DNA of 64,000 nt. Origin: Thalassococcus_A lentus (GTDB taxonomy: Bacteria > Pseudomonadota > Alphaproteobacteria > Rhodobacterales > Rhodobacteraceae). Location: assembly GCF_028023555.1 (NCBI RefSeq), contig NZ_JAQIOY010000001.1, forward strand, positions 434,001 through 498,000, read 5' to 3'. A program made the position numbers and the translations under genes. Every line of letters starts with the position of its first letter. The first letter of the stretch is position 1. This document shows, in pieces, positions 41,324-49,908 of this stretch. The notes below the pieces were generated by a model. It was not told where the DNA came from. It was given only the letters and a program-made list of their open reading frames with translations, and searched no databases.

Positions 41324-42730
41324 ATGTCCCCCAAAACGCTCTATGATAAAATCTGGGATGCCCACGTCGTACATGAAGACGCCGATGGCACCTGCTTGCT
41401 CTACATTGATCGGCACCTCGTTCACGAGGTGACCAGCCCGCAGGCTTTCGAAGGTCTGCGCATGACAGGCCGCAAAGTCCGCGCGCCGGAAAAGACGATT
41501 GCTGTGCCGGATCACAACGTGCCCACCACGGCGGGCCGCGAAGACCCGAAAAACATGACCGAGGATTCGGCCATTCAGGTCGCGGCGCTCGATAAAAATG
41601 CCAAGGAATTCGGTATTCACTACTACCCCGTGTCCGATGTTCGTCAGGGTATCGTTCACATTGTTGGCCCGGAACAGGGCTGGACCCTGCCGGGTATGAC
41701 CGTCGTTTGTGGTGACAGCCACACCGCGACGCATGGTGCCTTTGGCGCGCTGGCGCACGGCATCGGGACTTCTGAGGTTGAGCACGTTCTGGCCACTCAG
41801 ACCCTGATCCAGAAGAAGTCCAAGAACATGAAGGTCGAGATCACTGGCAAGCTGAAGCCGGGTGTGACCGCCAAGGACATCACTCTTGCTGTCATCGGCG
41901 AGACCGGCACGGCGGGTGGTACCGGCTATGTCATCGAGTATTGCGGCGAAGCGATCCGTGACTTGTCGATGGAAGGCCGCATGACCGTCTGCAACATGGC
42001 TATCGAAGGCGGCGCCCGCGCTGGCCTGATTGCCCCTGATGAAACGACGTTCGAATATGTCAAAGGCCGCCCGCACGCGCCGAAGGGCGCGCAGTGGGAA
42101 GCGGCGATGGACTGGTGGAAGACGCTGTTCACCGACGAAGATGCGCACTTCGACAAAGTCGTGACCCTGAAGGGCGAAGAAATCGAACCTGTCGTCACCT
42201 GGGGCACCTCGCCCGAGGATGTACTGCCGATCTCGGCCGTAGTTCCGGCACCGGAAGACTTCACCGGCGGCAAGATCGAAGCGGCGCGCCGCTCTATCGA
42301 CTACATGGGTCTGGAACCGGGTCAGAAGCTCACGGATATCGAGATCGACACAGTCTTTATCGGGTCTTGCACCAACGGCCGGATCGAAGATCTTCGCGCA
42401 GCAGCAGAAATCCTCAAGGGCAAAAAGATCAAAGACGGCATGCGCGCTATGGTCGTTCCGGGCTCTGGCCTTGTGCGGGCGCAGGCTGAGGAAGAAGGCA
42501 TTGCGGATGTGTTCAAGGAAGCCGGTTTCGAATGGCGTCTGGCCGGGTGTTCCATGTGCCTTGCGATGAACCCGGATCAATTGGCCGAGCATGAGCGCTG
42601 TGCCTCTACATCCAACCGCAACTTTGAAGGTCGTCAGGGGTTCAAGGGGCGTACACATCTTGTGTCGCCTGCCATGGCTGCCGCTGCAGCCCTCACTGGC
42701 AAACTCACCGACGTTCGGGAGATGATGTAA
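41324..42730 (+). CDS. leuC: 3-Isopropylmalate dehydratase large subunit
   Basis: Protein of 468 residues, an aconitase-family enzyme that with LeuD isomerises 2-isopropylmalate to 3-isopropylmalate in leucine synthesis. [4Fe-4S] ligands come from the Cys in IGSCTNGRIEDL and the two in WRLAGCSMCLAMN. Other motifs are VPDHNVPTT, VCGDSHTATHGAFGALAHGIGTSEVEHVLATQ and SNRNFEGRQG. MSPKTLYDKIWDAH at 41324 is the family start and has GGGAGAGGA before it; an upstream extension to 41273 runs through the direct repeat. The stop codon overlaps the leuD ATG by one base (TAATG). Confidence 0.97.
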   Translation: MSPKTLYDKIWDAHVVHEDADGTCLLYIDRHLVHEVTSPQAFEGLRMTGRKVRAPEKTIAVPDHNVPTTAGREDPKNMTEDSAIQVAALDKNAKEFGIHYYPVSDVRQGIVHIVGPEQGWTLPGMTVVCGDSHTATHGAFGALAHGIGTSEVEHVLATQTLIQKKSKNMKVEITGKLKPGVTAKDITLAVIGETGTAGGTGYVIEYCGEAIRDLSMEGRMTVCNMAIEGGARAGLIAPDETTFEYVKGRPHAPKGAQWEAAMDWWKTLFTDEDAHFDKVVTLKGEEIEPVVTWGTSPEDVLPISAVVPAPEDFTGGKIEAARRSIDYMGLEPGQKLTDIEIDTVFIGSCTNGRIEDLRAAAEILKGKKIKDGMRAMVVPGSGLVRAQAEEEGIADVFKEAGFEWRLAGCSMCLAMNPDQLAEHERCASTSNRNFEGRQGFKGRTHLVSPAMAAAAALTGKLTDVREMM

Positions 42731-43335
42731 TGGAAAAATTCGAAAAACTCACCGGGATCGCGGCGCCTATGCCGCTTGTGAACATCGATACCGATATGAT
42801 CATCCCCAAGCGCTTTTTGAAATCGATCAAGCGCACCGGCTTTGGTGTCAGCTTGTTTGATGAGATGCGCTACAATCGGGATGGCTCCGAGATTGCGGAT
42901 TTTGTCCTGAACCAGCCGCAGTACCGCGAAGCCGAAATTCTGGTGGCCGGTGATAACTTTGGCTGCGGATCGTCTCGGGAACACGCGCCGTGGGCGATCA
43001 AGGACTTTGGCATCAGGTGCATCATTTCGACCAGCTTTGCTGACATCTTCTACAACAACAGCTTCAAGAACGGCATTTTGCCGATCGTGCTGCCCCAAGA
43101 GCAGGTGGATGTGTTGATGAAGGATGCCGAAAAGGGTTCGAACGCTCGCATGACCATCGATCTGGAAAACCAGGTCGTCACCAGCTCTGACGGAGAGGAG
43201 TTCCCGTTCGAAGTGGATAGCTTCAAAAAGCATTGCTTGCTGAACGGGTTGGATGACATTGGGCTGACCATGGAAAAAGCATCTTCCATCGACACTTTTG
43301 AAGCGCAGGCTTCTCAGGCGCGCCCCTGGGTTTGA
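42730..43335 (+). CDS. leuD: 3-Isopropylmalate dehydratase small subunit
   Basis: Protein of 201 residues, the swivelling domain of isopropylmalate isomerase. Motifs: NIDTDMIIPKRFLKSIKRTGFG, GDNFGCGSSREHAPWAIKDFGIRCIISTSFADIFYNNSFKNGILPI. It is translationally coupled to leuC through TAATG. A strong terminator follows 18 bases after the stop, so leuC and leuD form one bicistronic transcript and leuB, 4 kb downstream, is made separately. Confidence 0.97.
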   Translation: MEKFEKLTGIAAPMPLVNIDTDMIIPKRFLKSIKRTGFGVSLFDEMRYNRDGSEIADFVLNQPQYREAEILVAGDNFGCGSSREHAPWAIKDFGIRCIISTSFADIFYNNSFKNGILPIVLPQEQVDVLMKDAEKGSNARMTIDLENQVVTSSDGEEFPFEVDSFKKHCLLNGLDDIGLTMEKASSIDTFEAQASQARPWV

Positions 43336-43353
43336 GGCCGTTAGAAAATCGTG

Positions 43354-43387
43354 AAAAAGCCCCGCAATTTTTGCGGGGCTTTTTTCT
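43354..43387 (+). terminator. Intrinsic terminator of leuCD
   Basis: GCCCCGCAA, loop TTT, TTGCGGGGC, then TTTTTTC. The nine-base G+C-rich stem and T-run are canonical. An A-run precedes the stem, so it could also work on the opposite strand. Confidence 0.9.
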
Positions 43388-43679
43388 TTTTGGGATGTAG
43401 CGCCTATACTGACTTGTGGGTAAATGCGCTTAGTACCCAACATGTTGCGAGGACTTGTTGATCTAACAACAAGCCTGCCTTTCAATTGATGCAATCGCGC
43501 ACCAATTGCTTCCTGAAATAGCCAAAATGATCTGTGCCACTGGCCCTGAACCTTGCTGTCGAATCGAAAAGGGGGCAAAACTTGGGCAAGAATGAGGCAA
43601 CTCGCCATAATTGGCGGGATCAGACAGAAACCAGGGAACGGCATTGTACCGCGCCCGGCTGTACTGAAGGGGCAGGTCA
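43388..43679. other. Intergenic region with two inverted repeats
   Basis: Between the leuCD terminator and the next gene. It holds TGGGTA-N11-TACCCA (43417-43439) and CTTGTTG-N6-CAACAAG (43454-43473), both perfect and neither followed by a T-run. They may be operator sites or structured leader of the downstream membrane-protein gene. No coding sequence is seen in it. Confidence 0.4.
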
Positions 43680-44513
43680 GTGATCAAGCGTATGGTGGCA
43701 TCCGCCGCTCGGGCATTTCTTGTGGCAATGGTCATTTCCATGCCTGCAATCATGCTGCCCGGCGTGAGCTCGGACACCATCCAGATCGTCGCCCTTTTGT
43801 CTCTTGTTGCTGCTACGCTCACCTTCGTTGAGTACGTCAGTGAATACCCGTCCCTCATCGAATTTCGCGCGGCACCGCCTTACAATCGGATGCGGTTTAT
43901 CGCGCTGTTCATCACGGTTTTGACTCTTACGCTCATCAGCCGGGGCGAAACACAGCCCAGCGCATTGAGTTCAACGCTGACCGGGATGGGCATGACCATC
44001 GGAAACGCTATGGACTTTCCGTTTTCCCCGGTTCGGTTGATGGTTCTGGTCGCGCCCGCTGAATCGACCCTCAGCGATCTCGAAGCGCTGCGGACCCACG
44101 CTGGAATTGCCTACCTGATTTCGCTGGTGACCTTGCTGGCCTTTGTGGCGTTAATCCGATTGCTGACATGGCCCATTCGCAACGGAGCGTTCAATTTCTG
44201 GGTCAATCTGCCTTTGTTCGATCCAACGGCCGGGGGTGATGTGCTCTCCCGCCTGAAGCGCGACAGTCACATTAACGTAGCATTAGGATTTCTGCTGCCA
44301 TTCTTGATCCCGGCGGTTCTCAAGCTGGTGTCCCAACTGGCCTCACCGCTTTCTTTCGACGAACCGCAAACCGTGATCTGGGTGATAAGCGCATGGGCCT
44401 TTTTGCCTGCCAGTTTGATAATGCGTGGCGTGGCCCTGATGCGCATTGCGGATCTGATCGAAGAGAAGCGACGCCGCGCATATGCGCAGGCAGAATTGCA
44501 GTTTGCTACCTGA
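43680..44513 (+). CDS. Conserved hypothetical integral membrane protein
   Basis: Protein of 277 residues with about six hydrophobic segments (FLVAMVISMPAIMLPGV, IVALLSLVAATLTFVEYV, FIALFITVLTLTLIS, IAYLISLVTLLAFVALIRLL, ALGFLLPFLIPAVLKLV, WVISAWAFLPASLIMRGVALM) and a basic C-terminal tail. I recognise no catalytic or transport motif. The start is GTG with GGGGCAGGT upstream. The following endonuclease/phosphatase-fold gene overlaps or abuts its 3' end, so the two are probably co-expressed. It lies between leuD and leuB with no obvious leucine-pathway role. Confidence 0.75.
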   Translation: MIKRMVASAARAFLVAMVISMPAIMLPGVSSDTIQIVALLSLVAATLTFVEYVSEYPSLIEFRAAPPYNRMRFIALFITVLTLTLISRGETQPSALSSTLTGMGMTIGNAMDFPFSPVRLMVLVAPAESTLSDLEALRTHAGIAYLISLVTLLAFVALIRLLTWPIRNGAFNFWVNLPLFDPTAGGDVLSRLKRDSHINVALGFLLPFLIPAVLKLVSQLASPLSFDEPQTVIWVISAWAFLPASLIMRGVALMRIADLIEEKRRRAYAQAELQFAT

Positions 44514-45463
44514 CGCTTTGCCTGCATCCGTCTGCAGCCTTTTCTGAGACAACCCAACAGATCCGGGTCGCCACTTGGGCCGGGGATTTCAGTCGTAAGG
44601 GGCCGGGCCTCTTGCTTCGGGATATAATGCGCGATGACGTTCCGGGTGTTGAGTTGCTGAATGCGGCGGCGGCAGACGTGCTCTTGTTGACCGACATTGA
44701 TTTTGATGCCGGGCAGGCTGCGCTCGCTGCTTTGAACGATTCAATGGCGTTCCCATACCCGCATGTGTTTTCGAAGCGGCCCAACTCTGGATTGCCCACC
44801 GGGTTGGATCTCGACAAAGACGGGTTTCTGGGCGGTCCCCGTGACGCGCAGGGCTACGGCTGGTTTTCCGGCCAAGGGGGTCAGGCAATCCTGTCACGGT
44901 GGCCCATTCGTTTGCGTGCCGACTATTCAGACACTCTCTGGCAAGACTCACCCAATACGGCGATGCGTTCAGAGGACACGGGGCGCGACGTGCAGCGTTT
45001 GTCTTCTACGGCGCATTGGGCAGTTGAGATCGCCGCGCCACTGGGGGAATTCACTTTGCTAACGGTTGGCGCAACACCCCCGGTTTTTGATGGTCCCGAA
45101 GACAGGAACGGACGCCGCAACAGGGACGAAGTTTTGCTTTGGCATCATGTGCTCGGTGGGACATTCGGTGAACCGATAGACGGTGCGGCGGTCGTCTTGG
45201 GAAACCTGAACCTCGATCCGACCCGCGGTGACGGGATACGCGATGCTGTACGAGATTTACTACAGAATCAAAGGCTGCGCGATCCACTGCCGGGACTACC
45301 CACTGTCGAATGGGACAAGGTGGGCAAGATGCGCGTCAGCTACGTTTTGCCCACCACAGAGTTTCGGGTGATTGCCGCGGGTGTTATTCCGCCGGAAGAG
45401 GGGGCGGGCCCTCACGGTTTGGTTTGGGCTGATCTGGCGTACCACGCAAAACCGGGGCAATAG
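44393..45463 (+). CDS. Endonuclease/exonuclease/phosphatase-fold protein, secreted
   Basis: Protein of up to 356 residues. The recognisable part starts at IRVATWAGDFSRKGPGLLLRDIM, with LLLTDIDFD in place of the catalytic Glu strand, GGQAILSRWPI, FTLLTVGATPPVFDGPEDRNGRRNRDE, VVLGNLNLDPTRGDG and a C-terminal conserved His segment (GPHGLVWADL). A signal-peptide-like stretch AVCYLTLCLHPSAAFS precedes it. The only standard start in frame is the ATG at 44393, which makes 121 bases overlap the preceding gene and leaves a long odd N-terminus. ATT at 44495 or CTG at 44510 would start at the signal peptide. It overlaps the convergent epimerase gene by 80 bases. Confidence 0.78.
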   Translation: MGLFACQFDNAWRGPDAHCGSDRREATPRICAGRIAVCYLTLCLHPSAAFSETTQQIRVATWAGDFSRKGPGLLLRDIMRDDVPGVELLNAAAADVLLLTDIDFDAGQAALAALNDSMAFPYPHVFSKRPNSGLPTGLDLDKDGFLGGPRDAQGYGWFSGQGGQAILSRWPIRLRADYSDTLWQDSPNTAMRSEDTGRDVQRLSSTAHWAVEIAAPLGEFTLLTVGATPPVFDGPEDRNGRRNRDEVLLWHHVLGGTFGEPIDGAAVVLGNLNLDPTRGDGIRDAVRDLLQNQRLRDPLPGLPTVEWDKVGKMRVSYVLPTTEFRVIAAGVIPPEEGAGPHGLVWADLAYHAKPGQ

Positions 45464-46304
45464 CCTGCTCGACCGCATCTTGGACTGGCGTTTCAAAGAA
45501 GTTGGGGATCAGTCGCTGAAAAGACGCGCCATCCAGCCAATGCGCCTTGTTCCAGAGGTAACGCATTTCCAAAAGCGGGGCTGCCAAACGCCAAAAGGGA
45601 CGTGCCAGATACAGGGGCCACCAGCTCATCGTGGTGATTTTCACCTCCTGCCGCATTGCCAGCGCGCAAAGAGCAGCCAGCTGTTCGCCTGTCAGGGTGT
45701 AACCGGTGTAAGGCACATCCGCGAAGCGAGGCAGGTCGTGCCTGACTTCTGCCAGCGCAACTGCGGCGCGGGCCAGATCAGGCAAAAACGCCCAAGCATG
45801 CGGAACGTTGGTTGCGCCGGGATACCGCAACACTCCTTTTTTCAGCGGTGGGGCGATCATCATATCAAACCAGTTTCCCGATTCCTCGGTATCGAGGAAA
45901 TTACCTGACCGAAGAATGATCGTTGGGATACCTGCATCGCGATAGCTTTGCTCCATCTCGATCCGTAATTTGCCCAGCGGATTGGTGGCCGCGTGCGGAG
46001 TGTCTTGGGCAAAACGGCTGTCGTCGCCGGACCCATAGACATACACATTGCCAGGAATGATCACAGTCGCCCCGCTGTTTTGCGCAGCGGCAATCACTTT
46101 GCCAGTCAAATTGGGCAGAGTGCTTTTCCAATCCGGATAGGCTGGATTCCATGCATTTACGATAACGTCTGCTCCTTGGGCAGATTCTATTAAGTCGTCT
46201 GATGCGCGGTCGAACAGACGTACATGCCACCCTGCATTCCAGAAGGCTTCTGCCGCGTTTCGACCGAAACGCCCGCTGGCGCCGAGGATCAATACAGTTT
46301 GCAT
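45384..46304 (-). CDS. NAD(P)-binding epimerase/reductase-like protein
   Basis: Protein of 306 residues of the atypical short-chain dehydrogenase class. The N-terminal dinucleotide motif is VLILGASGRFGRNAAEAFWNAGWHVRLFDR. PGNVYVYGSGDDSRF occupies the position of the catalytic Tyr strand, but the classical YxxxK is not evident. The C-terminal third (WWPLYLARPFWRLAAPLLEMRYLWNKAHWLD) is like NmrA/epimerase proteins that use large aromatic substrates. GGAAG stands before the ATG at 46304. It is divergent from a LysR gene 91 bases away, its likely regulator. Its substrate is unknown. Confidence 0.8.
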   Translation of the reverse strand: MQTVLILGASGRFGRNAAEAFWNAGWHVRLFDRASDDLIESAQGADVIVNAWNPAYPDWKSTLPNLTGKVIAAAQNSGATVIIPGNVYVYGSGDDSRFAQDTPHAATNPLGKLRIEMEQSYRDAGIPTIILRSGNFLDTEESGNWFDMMIAPPLKKGVLRYPGATNVPHAWAFLPDLARAAVALAEVRHDLPRFADVPYTGYTLTGEQLAALCALAMRQEVKITTMSWWPLYLARPFWRLAAPLLEMRYLWNKAHWLDGASFQRLIPNFFETPVQDAVEQAIAPVLRGTPDQPKPNREGPPPLPAE

Positions 46305-46342
46305 AACGAGCTTCCTTTCATATCCGCGGTCCATTATCGGCA

Positions 46343-46375
46343 TGCGAAAATATTTGGGAATTGCTCAAATTCGCA
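46343..46375. promoter_or_regulatory. Candidate LysR-site cluster between epimerase and LysR genes
   Basis: Nested inverted repeats occupy the 91-base divergent spacer: TGCGAA (46343-46348) pairs with TTCGCA (46370-46375), and GAATT-N5-AATTC lies inside at 46358-46372. The location and A+T-rich dyads fit a LysR-type operator. No assignment of promoter hexamers was possible. Confidence 0.4.
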
Positions 46376-46395
46376 GATCATGTATTCATTTGTGA

Positions 46396-47289
46396 ATGGA
46401 TAAAGCCGATAAACTTGACTGGTCGTTGATCCAGACATTCCTTGCTGTCGCCGAAAGTGGATCCTTGTCCGAAGCGGCCCGCCAATTGGGGATTACCCAG
46501 CCCACTGCGGGCCGTCAGGTGCGCCAGATTGAGGAAACGCTTAACCTTTCGCTGTTCAACAGGCGGCCACGCGGGTTGGCCCTGACCGAGGCTGGCGCGG
46601 CATTGGTTCCGCACGCACGGGCGATGGCGGACAATATGAACGCGCTGGGGCTCGTGGCTGCGGGCCGTGCGGATCATCTATCTGGGCCTGTGCGTATCAC
46701 GGCCAGTGTTGCCACGGCCCACCATCATCTGCCGCCCATAATCGCCCGTTTGCGTGCCGAAGAGCCGGACATCCAGATTGAGCTGGTTCCCTCGGACGAA
46801 TCTGAAAATCTACTCTACCGCGAGGCGGATATCGCGGTGCGTATGTATCGATCCGAGCAGTTGGATATTGTAACCGCTCATCTTGGCGAGCTGGAATTGG
46901 GGATCTTCGCTGCTAAGGCTTACCTCGATCGAAAAGGACGGCCTCGAAACTTTGGCGAGATGTTTCAGCGCGATCTGGTCGGATACGACCGTTCGGACCG
47001 GTTGTTGCGTGGGATGCGGGATTTCGGGATTGAAGCACAGCGGGATTGGTTCGGAACGCGGTGCGATCATCATGCCGTTTATTTTGAGTTGATCCGTGCA
47101 GGATGCGGTATCGGATTTGCTCAGACCAGCCTTGGCGAAAGTGATCCCTCTCTGGAACGGCTCTTTCCGGAAGTGCCTATTCCCAGTCTTCCAGTCTGGT
47201 TGGCCGCGCATGAAGCCGTGCGCGCAACGCCGCGTGTGCGCCGTGTTTGGGATGCTTTGGCCGATGGGATGCGCGCGCACCTTTCTTGA
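46396..47289 (+). CDS. LysR-family transcriptional regulator
   Basis: Protein of 297 residues. The helix-turn-helix is WSLIQTFLAVAESGSLSEAARQLGITQPTAGRQVRQIEE (residues 8-46), close to the CrgA/AaeR-like branch that starts directly with the recognition domain. The ligand domain has GPVRITASVATAHHHLPPIIARLRAEEPDIQIELVPSDE and ends FPEVPIPSLPVWLAAHEAVRATPRVRRVWD. It is divergent from the NAD epimerase-like gene and probably controls it, as often seen for quinone- or aldehyde-responsive pairs. leuB begins 60 bases downstream but needs no such regulator. Confidence 0.88.
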   Translation: MDKADKLDWSLIQTFLAVAESGSLSEAARQLGITQPTAGRQVRQIEETLNLSLFNRRPRGLALTEAGAALVPHARAMADNMNALGLVAAGRADHLSGPVRITASVATAHHHLPPIIARLRAEEPDIQIELVPSDESENLLYREADIAVRMYRSEQLDIVTAHLGELELGIFAAKAYLDRKGRPRNFGEMFQRDLVGYDRSDRLLRGMRDFGIEAQRDWFGTRCDHHAVYFELIRAGCGIGFAQTSLGESDPSLERLFPEVPIPSLPVWLAAHEAVRATPRVRRVWDALADGMRAHLS

Positions 47290-47349
47290 CCATTCCGGCA
47301 GGCTTGTTTACCGCAAGGCGCAACGAATTTCCGCAAGAGGACTGCGCCC

Positions 47350-48456
47350 ATGACCAACCCTTCGCTTCTCATTCTGCCCGGTGACGGGATCGGCCCCGAA
47401 GTCATGGCCGAAGTTCGCAAGATCATCGACTGGTACGGTGCCAAGCGGGACATGGCTTTTGACGTTAGCGAAGATCTTGTTGGCGGTGCGGCCTATGACA
47501 AGCATGGCACGCCGCTGCATGATGACACAATGGCGAAGGCCCAAGAGGTCGACGCCGTTCTGCTGGGCGCGGTTGGCGGCCCCAAGTACGACGATCTGGA
47601 CTTCAGCGTGAAGCCGGAACGGGGCTTGCTGCGTCTTCGCAAGGAAATGGACCTGTTCGCCAACCTGCGTCCTGCGCAATGCTTTGATGCTTTGGCTGAT
47701 TTTTCGTCACTCAAGAAAGACGTCGTTGCCGGTCTGGATATCATGATTGTGCGCGAACTGACGTCGGGCATCTATTTCGGTGAGCCGCGTGGCATTATCG
47801 AAGAAGGCAACGAACGTGTTGGCATCAACACCCAGCGCTATACCGAGTCCGAGATTGCCCGCGTGGCCAAGGCAGCCTTTGAACTGGCGCGCCGTCGCGG
47901 CAACAAGGTCTGCTCGATGGAAAAGGCCAACGTGATGGAGTCGGGCATTCTGTGGCGCGATGTGGTGACCGAAGTTCATCAGGCCGAGTACAGCGATGTG
48001 GAACTGTCGCACATGTATGCCGATGCAGGTGCAATGCAGCTTTGCCGCTGGCCCAAGCAGTTCGACGTGATTGTTTGTGACAACCTGTTTGGGGACATCC
48101 TGTCTGATACGGCTGCCATGTTGACCGGTAGCCTTGGCATGTTGCCTTCCGCGTCGCTTGGCGCTCCAATGGCCAATGGTCGCCCCAAAGCGCTCTATGA
48201 ACCGGTCCATGGCTCTGCGCCGGACATCGCAGGTCAGGGCAAAGCCAATCCGATTGCCTGTATCCTTAGCTTTGCCATGGCGCTGCGCTACAGCTTTGAC
48301 CAAGGGGCCGAGGCTGATCGTCTGGAGCAAGCCGTTGAAACCGTTCTTGCACAGGGTCTGCGCACCGCCGATCTGGCTGGCGAAGAGGGTGTAACGCCGG
48401 TCAACACGTCCGAAATGGGCGATGCGATTGTCGCAGCACTGGAAGCGTCGGTCTGA
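47350..48456 (+). CDS. leuB: 3-Isopropylmalate dehydrogenase
   Basis: Protein of 368 residues that oxidatively decarboxylates 3-isopropylmalate with NAD+ in leucine synthesis. Motifs: LLILPGDGIGPEVMAEV, LLGAVGGPKYDD, LRLRKEMDLFANLRPAQ, ELTSGIYFGEPRG, VCSMEKANVMESGILWRDVV, CDNLFGDILSDTAAMLTGSLGMLPSASLG and YEPVHGSAPDIAGQGKANPIA. AAGAGGA precedes the ATG by about eight bases. It is separated from leuCD by four unrelated genes and so is likely transcribed on its own. A long hairpin in the following gap does not have a typical terminator T-run. Confidence 0.97.
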   Translation: MTNPSLLILPGDGIGPEVMAEVRKIIDWYGAKRDMAFDVSEDLVGGAAYDKHGTPLHDDTMAKAQEVDAVLLGAVGGPKYDDLDFSVKPERGLLRLRKEMDLFANLRPAQCFDALADFSSLKKDVVAGLDIMIVRELTSGIYFGEPRGIIEEGNERVGINTQRYTESEIARVAKAAFELARRRGNKVCSMEKANVMESGILWRDVVTEVHQAEYSDVELSHMYADAGAMQLCRWPKQFDVIVCDNLFGDILSDTAAMLTGSLGMLPSASLGAPMANGRPKALYEPVHGSAPDIAGQGKANPIACILSFAMALRYSFDQGAEADRLEQAVETVLAQGLRTADLAGEEGVTPVNTSEMGDAIVAALEASV

Positions 48457-48489
48457 TCACGGCGCTCGACTCGGCTGATTTGACTGCCT

Positions 48490-48529
48490 AACATTCGGGG
48501 TATTCTTCAAAAGGAATATTCCGAATGTT
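48490..48529 (+). promoter_or_regulatory. 16-base-pair hairpin burying the start of the next gene
   Basis: AACATTCGGGGTATTC (48490-48505) pairs with GAATATTCCGAATGTT (48514-48529) through 16 pairs including two G-T wobbles, with the eight-base loop TTCAAAAG. The ATG at 48525 is wholly inside the 3' arm and the ribosome binding site AAGGA straddles the loop and stem. Folded mRNA would block initiation, so this is a candidate translational switch or a decay barrier after leuB. Confidence 0.6.
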
Positions 48530-48890
48530 TAAATTTTCAGTCTTAGCTCTGGCGACGGTGTTGCCGTTTTCCGCCCTTGCCGATGGTCAGATCCTCGTCG
48601 GTGACGTTTTCGACGATCCGCGCAGCATTGGCCGCAGCGCAATTGCGGAATTTTATTTTCTTGAAGAAGGCTTGCCGCACATCTCGGTCGAGATGACCTA
48701 CGACAAGCAGGACTTCATGACCGTAATCATCACCGAAACCGGGTTTGCCGACGATTCCGTCGCCGGAAGTCGCATCCGCTATGTGTTGCGTGAACGCGAG
48801 GAAGGCGGCTGGGTCGTGACCGAAACCGAATCTTTGCAAAAGTGTTACAGAACCGAGAATAAAGACTGGCAAAAAGGCCCATGTGTCTGA
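48525..48890 (+). CDS. Small secreted hypothetical protein
   Basis: Protein of 121 residues. Residues 1-19 form a signal peptide (MFKFSVLALATVLPFSALA, cleaved before DGQ). The mature part is acidic and beta-rich (GQILVGDVFDDPRSIGRSAIAEFYFLEE) with two Cys near the end (LQKCYRTENKDWQKGPCV) that could form a disulfide. I do not recognise the family. Start codon and ribosome binding site lie in a 16-pair hairpin. It follows leuB by 68 bases and precedes the EamA exporter gene by 49. Confidence 0.75.
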   Translation: MFKFSVLALATVLPFSALADGQILVGDVFDDPRSIGRSAIAEFYFLEEGLPHISVEMTYDKQDFMTVIITETGFADDSVAGSRIRYVLREREEGGWVVTETESLQKCYRTENKDWQKGPCV

Positions 48891-48939
48891 CATTGGCCAG
48901 CGCCTCCTAGAACCTGACAAAAGATCAACAGGATATGTC

Positions 48940-49905
48940 ATGGGACCCAACGCAAAAGGCGCTTTGTTGGCGCTATTGGCCTTCGGAATCTTCTCGACCC
49001 ATGACGTGATCGTCAAAGTGCTGGGGGCTGATTACAGCGCCTTTCAGATCGTTTTCTTCAGTGTGCTTTTTGGTTTTCCGCTGGTGACGATCATGTTGAT
49101 CCGCGACAGCAAGCCGGGACATTTGCGCCCGGTCCATCCATGGTGGACCTTGCTGCGGACGGTTGCTGCTGTCGCAACCGGGGTCTCGGCATTCTACGCA
49201 TTCTCGACGCTGCCTTTGGCCCAAGTCTACGCCATCATCTTTGCGGCGCCCTTGCTGATCACAATACTCGCGATTCCGGTTTTGGGCGAAACCGTGCGTC
49301 TGCGCCGTTGGGCTGCTGTTATCGTTGGTCTGCTGGGCGTTATGGTTGTTCTGCGCCCCGGCACGACAGAACTGGGCCTTGGCCATTTGGCGGCTCTGAT
49401 CGCCGCCTTTGGCGGGGCGTTGGCATCCATTATCGTACGCAAGATCGGCAAGGATGAACGCAGCGTGGTTCTTCTGCTGTACCCGATGTTGGCGAACTTT
49501 TGTTTGATGGGTGCCTTGATGCCATTCACCTACCAACCCATGCCGGCGATGCATATGGGTGGGATCGCTCTTATGTCGATCATGGCTTTTATTGCGTCGT
49601 CGCTTGTGATCTCGGCCTACAAAGCTGGTGAAGCGGTGGTCGTGGCCCCCATGCAGTATTCGCAAATCCTTTGGGCTGCGCTCTATGGGGCGTTGTTCTT
49701 TGACGAATATCCCGATTCATGGACTGCCGTTGGTGCGGGCATAATCATTGCATCGGGCATTTACATCGTCCTGCGCGAAGGCGGCCCAAGCGCGTCGGAA
49801 AACACCCCGGTTCTGCGCTCTCGCTCGCGGTTTGAAACCGGGACAGTTCCAAGGGTTAGCCAGTTCCTGCGGCGCGCGGTGCGACGGGAACACAAGGACG
49901 ATTGA
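48940..49905 (+). CDS. EamA/DMT-family exporter
   Basis: Inner-membrane protein of 321 residues with ten predicted helices in two EamA repeats (ALLALLAFGIFSTHDVIVKVL begins the first, LGLGHLAALIAAFGGALASIIVRKI the second). The typical short loop after helix 4, LPLAQVYAIIFAAPLLITILAIPVLGE, is present. Such proteins export amino acids, metabolites or drugs and the substrate is not predictable. AGGA at about 48930 supports the ATG at 48940; the frame extends upstream to 48883 inside the preceding gene. The tRNA-Pro gene follows after 44 bases. Confidence 0.87.
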   Translation: MGPNAKGALLALLAFGIFSTHDVIVKVLGADYSAFQIVFFSVLFGFPLVTIMLIRDSKPGHLRPVHPWWTLLRTVAAVATGVSAFYAFSTLPLAQVYAIIFAAPLLITILAIPVLGETVRLRRWAAVIVGLLGVMVVLRPGTTELGLGHLAALIAAFGGALASIIVRKIGKDERSVVLLLYPMLANFCLMGALMPFTYQPMPAMHMGGIALMSIMAFIASSLVISAYKAGEAVVVAPMQYSQILWAALYGALFFDEYPDSWTAVGAGIIIASGIYIVLREGGPSASENTPVLRSRSRFETGTVPRVSQFLRRAVRREHKDD

Positions 49906-49908
49906 GCC

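Noticed and set aside
41300..42658. 452-codon open frame antisense to leuC
   Set aside because: leuC on the plus strand has all family motifs. The antisense frame is a by-product of high GC and codon bias, and its product has no recognisable motif.
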